Shown here: one piece after another, positions 1 to 7,029 of the stretch
Numbering within the stretch: position 1 is the first letter of the stretch
Layout: each line of letters starts with the position of its first letter
Source: JAVBNN01 sp031551525
GTDB taxonomy: Bacteria > Bacillota > Negativicutes > Acidaminococcales > JAISLQ01
Assembly (NCBI GenBank): GCA_031551525.1
Contig: JAVBNN010000038.1
Coordinates: 1-13,892 of the forward strand
Length of the DNA stretch: 13,892 nucleotides
Direction of reading: 5' to 3'
The notes under the pieces: model-generated
Databases searched by the model: none
What the model was told of the DNA's origin: nothing
Seen by the model: the letters and a program-made list of their open reading frames with translations, nothing else
Made by a program: the position numbers and the translations under genes

Positions 1-92
1 TGGAATTGCACCGTGGTTCGGTTGGGCGCCCAGTTTATAAGTATAAGTGTATCGACCGCAACCTTAATCTGGTCGGTCATTACTTCCAGTAA
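1..92 (+). CDS. C-terminal tail of an unidentified upstream gene (partial)
   Basis: The frame beginning at base 3 is open from the left edge to a TAA at 90-92 and encodes 29 residues, starting ELHRGSVGRPVYKYK and ending VGHYFQ. The stop lies five bases before the GTG start of the next gene, the spacing expected inside an operon, and the composition (mixed charged and aromatic residues, no low-complexity) looks like a real protein end. I do not recognise the family. Another frame is open through this stretch, but it runs on into the next gene as an out-of-frame shadow. From its neighbours the gene may belong to a surface-polysaccharide operon. Confidence 0.4.
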   Translation, partial: ELHRGSVGRPVYKYKCIDRNLNLVGHYFQ

Positions 93-97
93 ACCGC

Positions 98-832
98 GTG
101 GCTATGGCGGGAGAAATCACAGTCCTTGGCGTCAGGATAAATGCGCTCACGATGAAAGATACGCTGACAAATATCTCTGACAGCATTGCAAACAAGCAGC
201 GAATGTTCATAGTAACAGCGAACACGGAAATGGTTATGTTATGCCAAAACAACGAACAATTCCGTAATATCCTCTGCAAAGCTCAGCTGGTTTTGCCTGA
301 TGGCATTGGCGTAGTGTGGGCTGGCAAATATTTGGGCCAGCAGGTACCGGAACGTGTGGCTGGTTTTGATTTAACACAAGAGCTTTTTGCTGTTGCTGAA
401 AAAAAGAAGGCGCGAGTATATTTTTTGGGCGCCGCGCCGGGCATTGCGCAAAAAGCGGCAGATGTTGCGATAGCACAGTACCCAAAGTTAAAAGTAGCGG
501 GGTGTAGGGATGGGTATTTTTCTGCTGATAAAAATCTTGAAATAGTTGACGAGATCAACCGTTCAGAGACGGATATCCTGTTGGCGGCTTTAGGTGCTCC
601 CAAACAGGAAGTTTGGTTGTACGAACACAGCGAAATGCTGCAAGCTAAAATACTTTTAGGTGTAGGCGGTACTTTTGATGTTATGGCCGGAACTGCCATG
701 CGGGCGCCTAAAACATGGCAAAATATGGGGTTGGAGTGGTTGTACCGTTTGCTGATGCAACCGTCGCGTTTTATACGTATGTTGTCTATCCCGCACTTCA
801 TGTGCAAAGTGTTGTTCAGTAAAAAGCATTAG
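98..832 (+). CDS. WecG/TagA/CpsF-family glycosyltransferase
   Basis: Members of this family (GT26) transfer N-acetylmannosamine or a related sugar from UDP-sugar to an undecaprenyl-linked acceptor at the inner face of the membrane, an early step of surface polysaccharide or teichoic-acid-like linkage synthesis. The 244-residue product has the family's usual length and landmarks: TANTEM near residue 41, PDGIGVVW near 67-74 with Asp68 in the position of the proposed catalytic Asp, ERVAGFDL soon after, LGAAPG mid-protein, LGAPKQEVW, GVGGTFDVMAG and a basic C-terminal part (LLMQPSRFIRM) of the kind thought to help membrane attachment. There is no signal peptide. The start is uncertain: GTG at 98 or ATG at 104 both fit, the frame is closed by a stop at 65-67, and neither has a clear ribosome binding site. 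Acceptor and donor cannot be told from sequence. Confidence 0.88.
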   Translation: MAMAGEITVLGVRINALTMKDTLTNISDSIANKQRMFIVTANTEMVMLCQNNEQFRNILCKAQLVLPDGIGVVWAGKYLGQQVPERVAGFDLTQELFAVAEKKKARVYFLGAAPGIAQKAADVAIAQYPKLKVAGCRDGYFSADKNLEIVDEINRSETDILLAALGAPKQEVWLYEHSEMLQAKILLGVGGTFDVMAGTAMRAPKTWQNMGLEWLYRLLMQPSRFIRMLSIPHFMCKVLFSKKH

Positions 833-858
833 ACAATGCTTTGCTGGTATATTATAAT
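830..858 (+). promoter_or_regulatory. Sigma-A-type promoter for psd-pssA
   Basis: A TAGACA box (830-835, five of six matches to TTGACA) is followed after exactly 17 bases by TATAAT (853-858). The -35 box overlaps the stop codon of the preceding glycosyltransferase gene. Transcription would start near base 865, about 30-40 bases before the psd start. This is the only promoter in the window with both boxes near consensus. Confidence 0.7.
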
Positions 859-903
859 AGCTTGAGGTTGTCTGATTTTTTTAAAAGGAGCAACTTGTTT
901 TTC

Positions 904-1539
904 ATGAAATCATTTATTGTCAAAGATGGGTATGGGATAATCGGTGCCTGTCTGCTTGTGGCAATTATATTGTCTATAGCATTTCATCCTGTGTGGGCGG
1001 TTTTACCTTTAGGGCTTGCTTTTTTTATGATGTTCTTTTTCCGCAATCCCACTCGCGATGTTCCATGCGACGATACGCTGCTAATGTCTCCTGCCGACGG
1101 CACGGTGATGAGCGTTACACCTATGTATGATGACGAATATCTGGAGGCGCCTGCTGTTAAGGTAACGATCTTTCTTTCGGTATTTGACGTGCATGTAAAC
1201 CGCAGTCCGATGCGTGGTGAAATAAAATATCAACGATATACCTGCGGAGGTTTCCGTCCGGCTTATAAACAAGTGGCGTCTTTTGAAAATGAACGCCATG
1301 CAGTCGGTATCGAGAACGAACATTTAAAAGTGCTTGTCATACAGATCGCCGGCCTCCTGGCCAGAAGGATAGTCTCGTGGGTTACCCTTGGTCATCAACT
1401 CGAGCAGGGACAACGTTATGGAATGATAAAATTTGGCTCCAGCACCGAGCTGGTAATGCCAGAAAATGTGAAGGTGCTTGTACAAAAAGGTGATAAAGTC
1501 CAGGGTGGGATCACTGTGATAGGGAGGCTGGAAAAATAA
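904..1539 (+). CDS. psd: Phosphatidylserine decarboxylase proenzyme, short (archaeal-type) form
   Basis: Converts phosphatidylserine to phosphatidylethanolamine at the membrane. The 211-residue product opens with hydrophobic stretches (about residues 10-46) ending in FFRNP, followed by ADGTV, the conserved VFDVHVNRSP, and GSS near the C-terminus. Ser179 in KFGSS is the residue expected to become the pyruvoyl group after self-cleavage between Gly178 and Ser179, leaving a large beta chain and a roughly 33-residue alpha chain. The length fits the short PSD-A class, not the longer E. coli enzyme. I chose ATG 904; the frame is also open upstream to a TTG at 841 that lies before the TATAAT box and so cannot be the start. 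A TTG at 895 sits closer (4 bases) to the AGGAG at 886-890 and is an alternative. The stop overlaps the pssA start. Confidence 0.95.
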   Translation: MKSFIVKDGYGIIGACLLVAIILSIAFHPVWAVLPLGLAFFMMFFFRNPTRDVPCDDTLLMSPADGTVMSVTPMYDDEYLEAPAVKVTIFLSVFDVHVNRSPMRGEIKYQRYTCGGFRPAYKQVASFENERHAVGIENEHLKVLVIQIAGLLARRIVSWVTLGHQLEQGQRYGMIKFGSSTELVMPENVKVLVQKGDKVQGGITVIGRLEK

Positions 1540-2213
1540 TGCGGTCGTTTATTCCCAACGCAGTAACCTCTTTAAATCTGGCTTTTGGCGTATTATCCAT
1601 AATAAAAACTATTGAAAAAGATTTTTTTCTTGCCGGAGTGATGATTTTGCTGGCCATGGTCGCAGATGCCCTTGATGGTCGAGCGGCCCGTTTTTTTGGT
1701 GTTAGCGGGGATTTTGGCAAAGAACTGGATTCGCTTTGTGATGGAGTTTCTTTTGGTGTATCGCCGGCTATTCTTTTACACCAGATGTATATGTATGATG
1801 CTGGTTTTCTAGGCTTATTCGCTACAGTGATATTTCCGGTTTGCGCGGTACTCAGACTTGCCCGTTTCAATATCAGCACAGATGCGGTTCAGGGGTATTT
1901 TATGGGCATGCCGGCGCCGGGCGGCGGTTGTATATTAGCGACTTTTGCCATGGCCGGACTGCAAATCGATCCTGTAGTGGTATCGGTAGGCGTGATAGCA
2001 TACGCGGTTTTGATGTACAGTAAAGTACGTTACCCCGATTTTAAAGGCAAGGGCAATCCCATTCGTAAACCGTCCGCAGTGATTGCCGGGCTGGTTGGCG
2101 CATACCTTCTGTTCTCCTTGCCGATAAAGGCTATTCCTTTCAGCCTGTTTTTTGCTTATTCGATAATGGGTGTTGTTAATTTTTTACATGTAAAATTCAC
2201 CGATGGCTATTAG
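1539..2213 (+). CDS. pssA: CDP-diacylglycerol-serine O-phosphatidyltransferase
   Basis: Makes phosphatidylserine from CDP-diacylglycerol and serine, feeding the decarboxylase encoded just upstream. The CDP-alcohol phosphatidyltransferase signature is complete: D43, D46-G47, A50-R51, G60, D64 and D68 with the canonical spacing (D-x2-DG-x2-AR-x8-G-x3-D-x3-D). The remainder is a series of hydrophobic helices (around residues 23-42, 84-105, 125-155, 180-215), as expected for an integral inner-membrane enzyme. The 224-residue length suits the Gram-positive-type PssA. The start shares one base with the psd stop (TAATG), and AGGGAGG at 1521-1527 serves as ribosome binding site, so the two enzymes of phosphatidylethanolamine synthesis are translationally coupled. 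Substrate assignment rests on family motif plus the psd neighbour. Confidence 0.94.
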   Translation: MRSFIPNAVTSLNLAFGVLSIIKTIEKDFFLAGVMILLAMVADALDGRAARFFGVSGDFGKELDSLCDGVSFGVSPAILLHQMYMYDAGFLGLFATVIFPVCAVLRLARFNISTDAVQGYFMGMPAPGGGCILATFAMAGLQIDPVVVSVGVIAYAVLMYSKVRYPDFKGKGNPIRKPSAVIAGLVGAYLLFSLPIKAIPFSLFFAYSIMGVVNFLHVKFTDGY

Positions 2214-2221
2214 TTTGTAGT

Positions 2222-2250
2222 TAGACTTAAACGTGTATTTATGATATACT
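2222..2250 (+). promoter_or_regulatory. Probable promoter with extended -10, for the family 2 glycosyltransferase
   Basis: TGATATACT at 2242-2250 is an extended -10 element (TG, one base, then TATACT). TAGACT at 2222-2227 is a weak -35 (four of six) at 17-base spacing. It lies in the 91-base gap after pssA, with no terminator in between, so the downstream gene may be both read through from psd-pssA and transcribed on its own. Confidence 0.5.
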
Positions 2251-2304
2251 TTATTTTGTAAATTTCGCAACAAAAAACTTGCAGTAGAACAAAGGAGAAA
2301 TTGA

Positions 2305-3615
2305 ATGTTTACTGCCTATGATTATATCATGGTGCCAATCCAGATAGTTATCCTGCTTTTTTCTTTCTACTATTTGGTCATTTCTTTTTTTGGTTTTTAC
2401 CAACGCAAAGAAAATAAAATCACCCTGCCGGAAAAAACCTTTGCCATTATTGTAGCAGCACACAATGAAGAACAGGTTATAGGGCCTCTTATTGAAAATC
2501 TGCAAATGCTGAATTACCCAAGAGATTTTTATGACATACATGTTATCGCGGATAACTGTACAGATAAAACAGCGCAAATATCCCGTGAACATGGTACTCT
2601 GGTACACGAAAGATATAACTCCATTGAAAAAGGCAAAGGTTACGCCATGGAATGGATGTTTGAGCGCCTATTTAACATGGATAAAAAATATGACGCGGTT
2701 GTAGTTTTCGATGCGGATAATTTAGTACATCCCCAGTTTTTAGTAGAAATGAACAATCGCCTTTGTAAAGGTGAGAAAATAATACAGGGCTATCTTGATT
2801 GTAAAAATCCTGATGATACATGGATATCGGCAACCTTTGCCATTTGTTTTTGGGTAGTCGACCATATTTGGCACCTGGCAAAATATAATCTCGGTCTTTC
2901 TAGTGTTTTAGGCGGAACAGGCATGTGTATATCGGTAGATATCTTGAAAAAACATGGCTGGGGAGCCACCTGCCTGACTGAAGATATGGAATTTACCATG
3001 AAGGCATTGCTACACGGCCAGCCTACTACTTGGGCACACGACGCCATAGTGTATGATGAAAAGCCGCTGACCTTCAAGCAGGCTTGGGATCAAAGAAAGC
3101 GCTGGGCACAAGGCCATTTTGATGTGGCTGCCCGCTATATACCACAACTTTTTTCGGCCAGCATCAAGCAGCGCAACCTGAAAATACTTGATGGCATAGT
3201 GCATCTTTTGCAGCCACATTTTTTAATTCTATCAGTATTCTTTTTGCTTTGTAATCTTATCAACAACTACTATTATTTTTATACCAATGTTTTTAACTAC
3301 TATCTTCCTATTGAAGTACTTTCAATTATTTGTATCTGGCAGTATGCTATCCCTTTATTTATTTTGGCTAAGGTGCGCGCTTCAGCTAAAACTTGGTGTT
3401 ATTTTCTTTTATATCCCGTATTTGTTTATTCATGGATACCTATCACCATTCTTGGTTTTAAAGACAGAAACAAGCATGAATGGAGTCATACGGTACACAC
3501 ACGTAGCTTGACCTATCAGGATATCGTGCAAAAAGATCTTTTGGGTGACAATTTACTGGAAGAAGATTTGGCAACGGCCAAACATATATTATTGGGTAAA
3601 AAAGCTATAAAATAA
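2305..3615 (+). CDS. Membrane-bound family 2 glycosyltransferase (BcsA/IcaA/NodC-like)
   Basis: A 436-residue enzyme expected to add sugars from a nucleotide donor on the cytoplasmic face of the membrane. A first transmembrane segment covers about residues 6-31. The GT-A domain follows with IIVAAHNEE (near 48-56), the metal-binding DAD at 136-138, TED at 225-227 (the likely catalytic base region) and QRKRW at 263-267, the Q-x-x-R-W signature of processive beta-glycosyltransferases. Three further hydrophobic segments (about 296-320, 333-356, 363-384) lie after the catalytic core, then a soluble tail. This layout is that of polysaccharide synthases, but no partner genes for cellulose or poly-N-acetylglucosamine are nearby, so the product is unknown; a glycolipid or short exopolysaccharide is equally possible given the phospholipid genes upstream. 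The start at 2305 has a good AAGGAG at 2292-2297, 7 bases away. Confidence 0.88.
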   Translation: MFTAYDYIMVPIQIVILLFSFYYLVISFFGFYQRKENKITLPEKTFAIIVAAHNEEQVIGPLIENLQMLNYPRDFYDIHVIADNCTDKTAQISREHGTLVHERYNSIEKGKGYAMEWMFERLFNMDKKYDAVVVFDADNLVHPQFLVEMNNRLCKGEKIIQGYLDCKNPDDTWISATFAICFWVVDHIWHLAKYNLGLSSVLGGTGMCISVDILKKHGWGATCLTEDMEFTMKALLHGQPTTWAHDAIVYDEKPLTFKQAWDQRKRWAQGHFDVAARYIPQLFSASIKQRNLKILDGIVHLLQPHFLILSVFFLLCNLINNYYYFYTNVFNYYLPIEVLSIICIWQYAIPLFILAKVRASAKTWCYFLLYPVFVYSWIPITILGFKDRNKHEWSHTVHTRSLTYQDIVQKDLLGDNLLEEDLATAKHILLGKKAIK

Positions 3616-3627
3616 GCTGTAAATAAA

Positions 3628-3658
3628 CACCTCTCGCAATAGGGGTGCTTGTTTTTTT
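3628..3658 (+). terminator. Intrinsic terminator after the family 2 glycosyltransferase
   Basis: CACCTC (3628-3633) pairs with GGGGTG (3642-3647; one G-U pair) around an eight-base loop, with AA/TT pairs possible beyond a mismatch, followed by a seven-T run at 3652-3658. It ends only six bases before the start codon of the next gene. Confidence 0.7.
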
Positions 3659-3664
3659 AGAGGG
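3659..3664 (+). promoter_or_regulatory. Oddly placed ribosome binding site (AGAGGG)
   Basis: AGAGGG runs into the G of the only canonical start codon (GTG 3664) of the next gene, leaving no spacer. The frame is closed just upstream by TAG at 3658-3660, so the start cannot lie further left. At normal spacing (5-9 bases) the in-frame codons are ATT (3670) and ATA (3673), both rare start codons. Confidence 0.4.
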
Positions 3665-4344
3665 TGTTTATTATAAGCAATAAAGCAAAAATCAACAGCA
3701 TACATTCTACAATAAAAATAACCGGCCTGGATTATGGCACGCGCAATATTTTTATTTGTTTTGGCAACAGCGACACGGCTACTGTAAAATCAGACCTACA
3801 CAACAAACGTTTTTCGAATAATCCGTTGGATGTTTTGGCTGTGACAGATATTGTCAATGTTTGTTGCAGAGCTAACCATCACAAAGGAATCTGGTTTTGT
3901 GGCTCTGAGCCTTTAAAAAGAGCTGACTGGATAAAACGCCTTGCGAAAACAACCTCTCTTTTGCCGTTTAATGTATCGACTAAAACCCCTGATGTTGAAG
4001 CATTAGCAAACTTGTTGCCGGTAGTTAAAAAAATAGAGCTGGCTTTACCCTTGCCAGAAGGTTATGAAAAACAAGATGTCTTGCATGAATTTATCTTGCT
4101 GGCATCGCCAAGGGATTTTTTATTAAAACTAGATGTTTCGCTGGCAACAGCCAACCAGGCTGCTGATTTTATCCAAAAAATAACTAGTATCCGAGCAGGC
4201 TTTCAGGTTGTGCTGACTAGTCGCAAACATAGTTTTGAGACGCTTATCCCATATTATGACTTGACATCGAGATATTTGCCCCAAATATATATGCAAACAG
4301 AAAAACTGTACGAGGTAGCAGATGAAAATACTTTTAAGCAATGA
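3664..4344 (+). CDS. Unrecognised protein, possibly a degenerate radical SAM (QueE-like) protein
   Basis: A 226-residue soluble protein with no signal peptide or membrane segment; I cannot name it. The order of elements resembles the small radical SAM enzymes of the QueE/activase type: GTRNIFICFGN (25-35) where those proteins have the stretch leading into their cluster loop, then WFCGSEPL (77-84) resembling the 'GGEPL' strand, then LLPVVKKIELALPLP and a C-terminal part with FILLASPRDF and YLPQIY. The CxxxCxxC motif for the iron-sulfur cluster is absent; the only cysteines are C32, C67, C68 and C79. If the resemblance is real, the protein has lost radical chemistry. The only canonical start is GTG 3664, crowded by the upstream terminator. 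The gene overlaps surE by 23 bases, so the two are probably co-translated. The resemblance is by eye and weak. Confidence 0.6.
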   Translation: MFIISNKAKINSIHSTIKITGLDYGTRNIFICFGNSDTATVKSDLHNKRFSNNPLDVLAVTDIVNVCCRANHHKGIWFCGSEPLKRADWIKRLAKTTSLLPFNVSTKTPDVEALANLLPVVKKIELALPLPEGYEKQDVLHEFILLASPRDFLLKLDVSLATANQAADFIQKITSIRAGFQVVLTSRKHSFETLIPYYDLTSRYLPQIYMQTEKLYEVADENTFKQ

Positions 4345-5086
4345 CGACGGCATAAGCGCACCTGGCTTGCAGGCACTTTTGCAGCCTTTGCTAGAAGCTG
4401 GACATGAATTGCTAGTAGCTGCACCAACCAGAGAAAATAGTGCGTCCAGCCATGCGATAACCGTGCATGACCCTATCTTTGTAGACGAATATGAATTTTG
4501 TAACCCTGCCATACGTGGCTGGTCTATCGGCGGACGGCCGGCGGATTGTGTAAAGATGGCGCTAGAGGTACTTTTGGCAAAGCCGCCTGATTTGGTAGTA
4601 TCGGGTATAAACAGGGGGCCCAACATGGGCCTCGATACTATTTATTCAGGAACTGTGAGTGCCGCTATGGAAGCCAGCATCCACGGCGTCCCGGCTATGG
4701 CGGTATCACTCGACAGCAGGTCACGCAAAGCCGATTACCGGGTGGCGGCCGACATAACAGTAAAGCTGGTCAATAGTTATGCGCAGTTTCAACTGCCTGC
4801 CACAAGCATGCTCAATGTCAATATACCTGCAGTAGAAGGCGATAAAATAAAAGGCATCAGAGTGGTGGGATTAGGTGAGGTGGCCTATGACAATATTTTT
4901 GCCGCACGCAAAGACCTGCAGGGGCGCACCTATTATTGGCTGGGCGGAGAGATCATAACCGAGGTAGGACAGAATCTTTCGATAGACGTTGATGCAGTGG
5001 GAAACAATTGGGTGTCTATCACGCCATTGCAATACGATATGACCGATTATAAAGCGTTGAACAATATAAAAGATATTAAAATATAG
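4322..5086 (+). CDS. surE: 5'/3'-nucleotidase SurE
   Basis: SurE removes phosphate from nucleoside 5'- and 3'-monophosphates (and in some species exopolyphosphate) using a divalent metal in the cytoplasm. The 254-residue product starts MKILLSNDDG, with the metal ligands D8 and D9, followed by the conserved ASSHAIT, SIGGRPADCVK, VSGINRGPNMG and YSGTVSAAMEA segments, all in the family order and at usual length. GAGG at 4312-4315 lies 6 bases before the ATG, inside the end of the upstream gene, which overlaps by 23 bases. It is separated from the nucleoside-thioether cluster downstream by a terminator and a promoter, so common regulation is not assured, though dephosphorylation of nucleotides to nucleosides fits that neighbourhood. 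Confidence 0.95.
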   Translation: MKILLSNDDGISAPGLQALLQPLLEAGHELLVAAPTRENSASSHAITVHDPIFVDEYEFCNPAIRGWSIGGRPADCVKMALEVLLAKPPDLVVSGINRGPNMGLDTIYSGTVSAAMEASIHGVPAMAVSLDSRSRKADYRVAADITVKLVNSYAQFQLPATSMLNVNIPAVEGDKIKGIRVVGLGEVAYDNIFAARKDLQGRTYYWLGGEIITEVGQNLSIDVDAVGNNWVSITPLQYDMTDYKALNNIKDIKI

Positions 5087-5109
5087 GGCAGTTTATACTG
5101 TCCTTTTTT
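5086..5109 (+). terminator. Intrinsic terminator after surE
   Basis: A seven-pair stem, GGGCAGT (5086-5092) with ACTGTCC (5097-5103; one G-U), a four-base loop and a run of six T. The first G of the stem is the last base of the surE stop codon. The next promoter begins only a few bases later, so this is a sharp transcript boundary. Confidence 0.8.
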
Positions 5110-5115
5110 ATTATG

Positions 5116-5124
5116 TGTTATAAT
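5116..5124 (+). promoter_or_regulatory. Extended -10 promoter for the MTA/SAH cluster
   Basis: TGTTATAAT is a perfect extended -10 element (TG-n-TATAAT). No convincing -35 lies 16-18 bases upstream, where the surE terminator sits; extended -10 promoters can work without one. The expected transcript start near 5131 leaves a leader of about 20 bases, too short for a SAM or SAH riboswitch. Confidence 0.6.
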
Positions 5125-5152
5125 AGTAAGATAATAAAAAAGGGGTACTGTT

Positions 5153-5953
5153 ATGTTTGAAATGGCTGTCATAGGCGGTAGTGGTCTTTACTCGCCTGAT
5201 ATGTTGAAAAACACCGGTGAAGCTGAACTTAATACACCGTATGGCAAAGTAAATTACTTTCATGGTGAAATCGCTGGTCAAAAAACTGTTTTTTTACCTA
5301 GACACGGTAAAAGTCATAGCGTGCCACCACATAGGATAAATTATCACGCCAATATCTGGGGGTTAAAAAAACTAGGCGTAAAAAATATTATCGCCAGTAC
5401 AGCGGTCGGGTCTGTGAACGCCAGCATGGAAGTGGGAACACTGGTCATCCCGGATCAGCTTTTGGATTTTACTAAAGGGCGTTCTTATACTTTTTTTGAC
5501 GGTAGTAACGGCAAGGTCGTACACGTAGATGTGACACAGCCATATTGCCCGACGTTATCCCCGGTTCTTTTCGAGGCGGCTAGTTCGGTCGGTATAAAGG
5601 CTCACGGTGAAGGTGTGTATGTTTGTACAGAGGGGCCGCGTTTTGAAACTGCGGCTGAAATAAAAATGTATAAACAGTTGGGTGGTGACATCGTCGGCAT
5701 GACTGGCATTCCAGAGGCTATACTGGCCAGGGAAGCCGAGATGTGCTATGCAGCATTCTCTTTGGTCACAAACTTGGCGGCAGGTATTTCACCAACCAAA
5801 CTCAGCCATACGGAAGTATTCGAATGTATGGAAGCTACCAACAGTAAACTGGTTTCTTTCCTGGCGGATGTTTTGACGAAGATCGCGGCATTGAGCGATG
5901 ATGAGTGCGACTGTCGGCATGCACTCAAAGAATTTGGTGGTTTTAAAATATAG
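5153..5953 (+). CDS. mtnP: MtnP-family purine nucleoside phosphorylase, probably methylthioinosine-preferring
   Basis: Cleaves a 5'-methylthio nucleoside with phosphate, giving methylthioribose-1-phosphate and a free base. The 266-residue product has the trimeric PNP/MTAP fold markers: IGGSGLY (7-13), the phosphate-site PRHGKSHSVPPHRINY, ASTAVGSV, EGPRFET (160-166) and GMTGIPE. The purine pocket is informative. Human PNP, specific for 6-oxopurines, uses Glu201 and Asn243; human MTA phosphorylase has Ser178 and Asp220 (with Asp222) there. This protein has Glu165 in RFET and Asn207-Leu-Ala209 in TNLA, that is the PNP-like pair. A methylthioinosine phosphorylase is therefore more likely than a strict MTA phosphorylase, matching the mtaD deaminase in the same cluster. 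A Cys-Asp-Cys motif (252-254) near the C-terminus recalls CXC pairs of archaeal MTA phosphorylases. AGGGG at 5141-5145 is well placed for ATG 5153. Confidence 0.9.
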   Translation: MFEMAVIGGSGLYSPDMLKNTGEAELNTPYGKVNYFHGEIAGQKTVFLPRHGKSHSVPPHRINYHANIWGLKKLGVKNIIASTAVGSVNASMEVGTLVIPDQLLDFTKGRSYTFFDGSNGKVVHVDVTQPYCPTLSPVLFEAASSVGIKAHGEGVYVCTEGPRFETAAEIKMYKQLGGDIVGMTGIPEAILAREAEMCYAAFSLVTNLAAGISPTKLSHTEVFECMEATNSKLVSFLADVLTKIAALSDDECDCRHALKEFGGFKI

Positions 5954-5973
5954 CAGGATGGTAAACTAACTAC

Positions 5974-7029
5974 ATGCAAACCATGAAATGGGAAGGTGAC
6001 CGCCTTTTCATCCTAGATCAAACAAAACTGCCCGGACGTCAGGAATACATAGAGTGCGACAAATACCAGCGTGTGACAGAGGCTATATGCCGCCTTGAGG
6101 TGCGCGGCGCTCCGGCTATAGGTGCAGCGGCAGCGTTTGCCCTGGTACTGGCCGCCCGGCAATTTGCACAAGAAAATACTGAAAATTTTTGGCGTAAAAT
6201 ACAAATAGCCAAAGAAGAACTGGCGGCTTCCCGCCCCACGGCGGTCAATCTTTGCTGGGCGCTGGAGCGTTTGTGGAGCTTGATTAATAGCAAAGATATT
6301 CAGCCGGTGTGCGTGGCGGCGTTGTTGGAAGAGGAAGCATCCCGGATATACCAGGAAGACATTGATGCCAATAAAAGTATCGGCAGGTATGGCGCCGCTT
6401 TGTTGCCGGGAAAAGGGGCCGTACTGACCCACTGTAACGCCGGTGCTTTAGCTACTTGCGGCTGGGGAACGGCGCTCGGCGTGATACGCGAGGCATTCAG
6501 CCAAAATAAAGTAACCATGGTTTTCGCCGATGAAACGAGACCGCTCTTGCAGGGGGCCCGCATAACGGCCATGGAACTTATGCAGGATAAAATCCCCGTG
6601 ACGCTTATTACTGACAGCATGGCCGGCTGGGCCATGAAAAAAGGACTCATCCAGTCGGTGGTCACCGGAGCGGACAGAATAGCTTTAAACGGCGACTCCG
6701 CCAACAAGATAGGCACTTATGCGCTGGCCGTGCTGGCCAGGGAACACGGTATACCTTTTTATATAGCGGCTCCTGTGTCTACGATAGATTTTTCCATAGT
6801 GAATGGAGATGCTATCCCTATCGAGCAGCGGGCGCCCGCTGAAGTAGCTTGTTTTTGCGGTCTGGAGACCGCTCCGCAAGGTGTTACCGTCTACAACCCG
6901 GCTTTTGATGTGACCCCACATGAATTTATTACAGCCATAATAACCGAACAAGGTGTTTTACAAAAACCATTTAAAAAATCCATAGCGCAGTTAAAAGAAA
7001 AAATATCATTGCAGGGGGAAAAAACGTGA
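5974..7029 (+). CDS. mtnA: S-methyl-5-thioribose-1-phosphate isomerase
   Basis: Isomerises methylthioribose-1-phosphate, the product of the upstream phosphorylase, to methylthioribulose-1-phosphate. The 351-residue length fits the family. Visible signatures are LEVRGAPAIGAAAAF near residue 42, THCNAGALAT with catalytic Cys154, FADETRPLLQGAR, and TGADRIALNGDSANKIGT with catalytic Asp234. These separate it from the related eIF2B subunits, which lack the Cys/Asp pair. The start is ATG 5974 or ATG 5983; AGGATGG at 5955-5961 is 12 bases from the first, so it is a weak site and the gene may depend on coupling to mtnP 20 bases upstream. The stop overlaps the GTG start of the next gene by four bases. 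The C-terminal tail (FKKSIAQLKEKISLQGEK) is lysine-rich. Confidence 0.95.
   Translation: MQTMKWEGDRLFILDQTKLPGRQEYIECDKYQRVTEAICRLEVRGAPAIGAAAAFALVLAARQFAQENTENFWRKIQIAKEELAASRPTAVNLCWALERLWSLINSKDIQPVCVAALLEEEASRIYQEDIDANKSIGRYGAALLPGKGAVLTHCNAGALATCGWGTALGVIREAFSQNKVTMVFADETRPLLQGARITAMELMQDKIPVTLITDSMAGWAMKKGLIQSVVTGADRIALNGDSANKIGTYALAVLAREHGIPFYIAAPVSTIDFSIVNGDAIPIEQRAPAEVACFCGLETAPQGVTVYNPAFDVTPHEFITAIITEQGVLQKPFKKSIAQLKEKISLQGEKT

Noticed and set aside
283..807. Long open frame on the reverse strand (174 codons) opposite the TagA-like gene
   Set aside because: It is fully contained in a well-supported gene on the other strand, has no family resemblance and no ribosome binding site; it is a shadow frame. 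The same holds for the reverse-strand frames at 4129-4626, 8336-8845, 9828-10277, 10253-10780 and 12027-12494.
5087..5152. Possible SAM or SAH riboswitch upstream of the MTA/SAH cluster
   Set aside because: The gap between the surE terminator and the mtnP start is about 43 bases and holds a promoter; there is no room for an aptamer and no second terminator hairpin.
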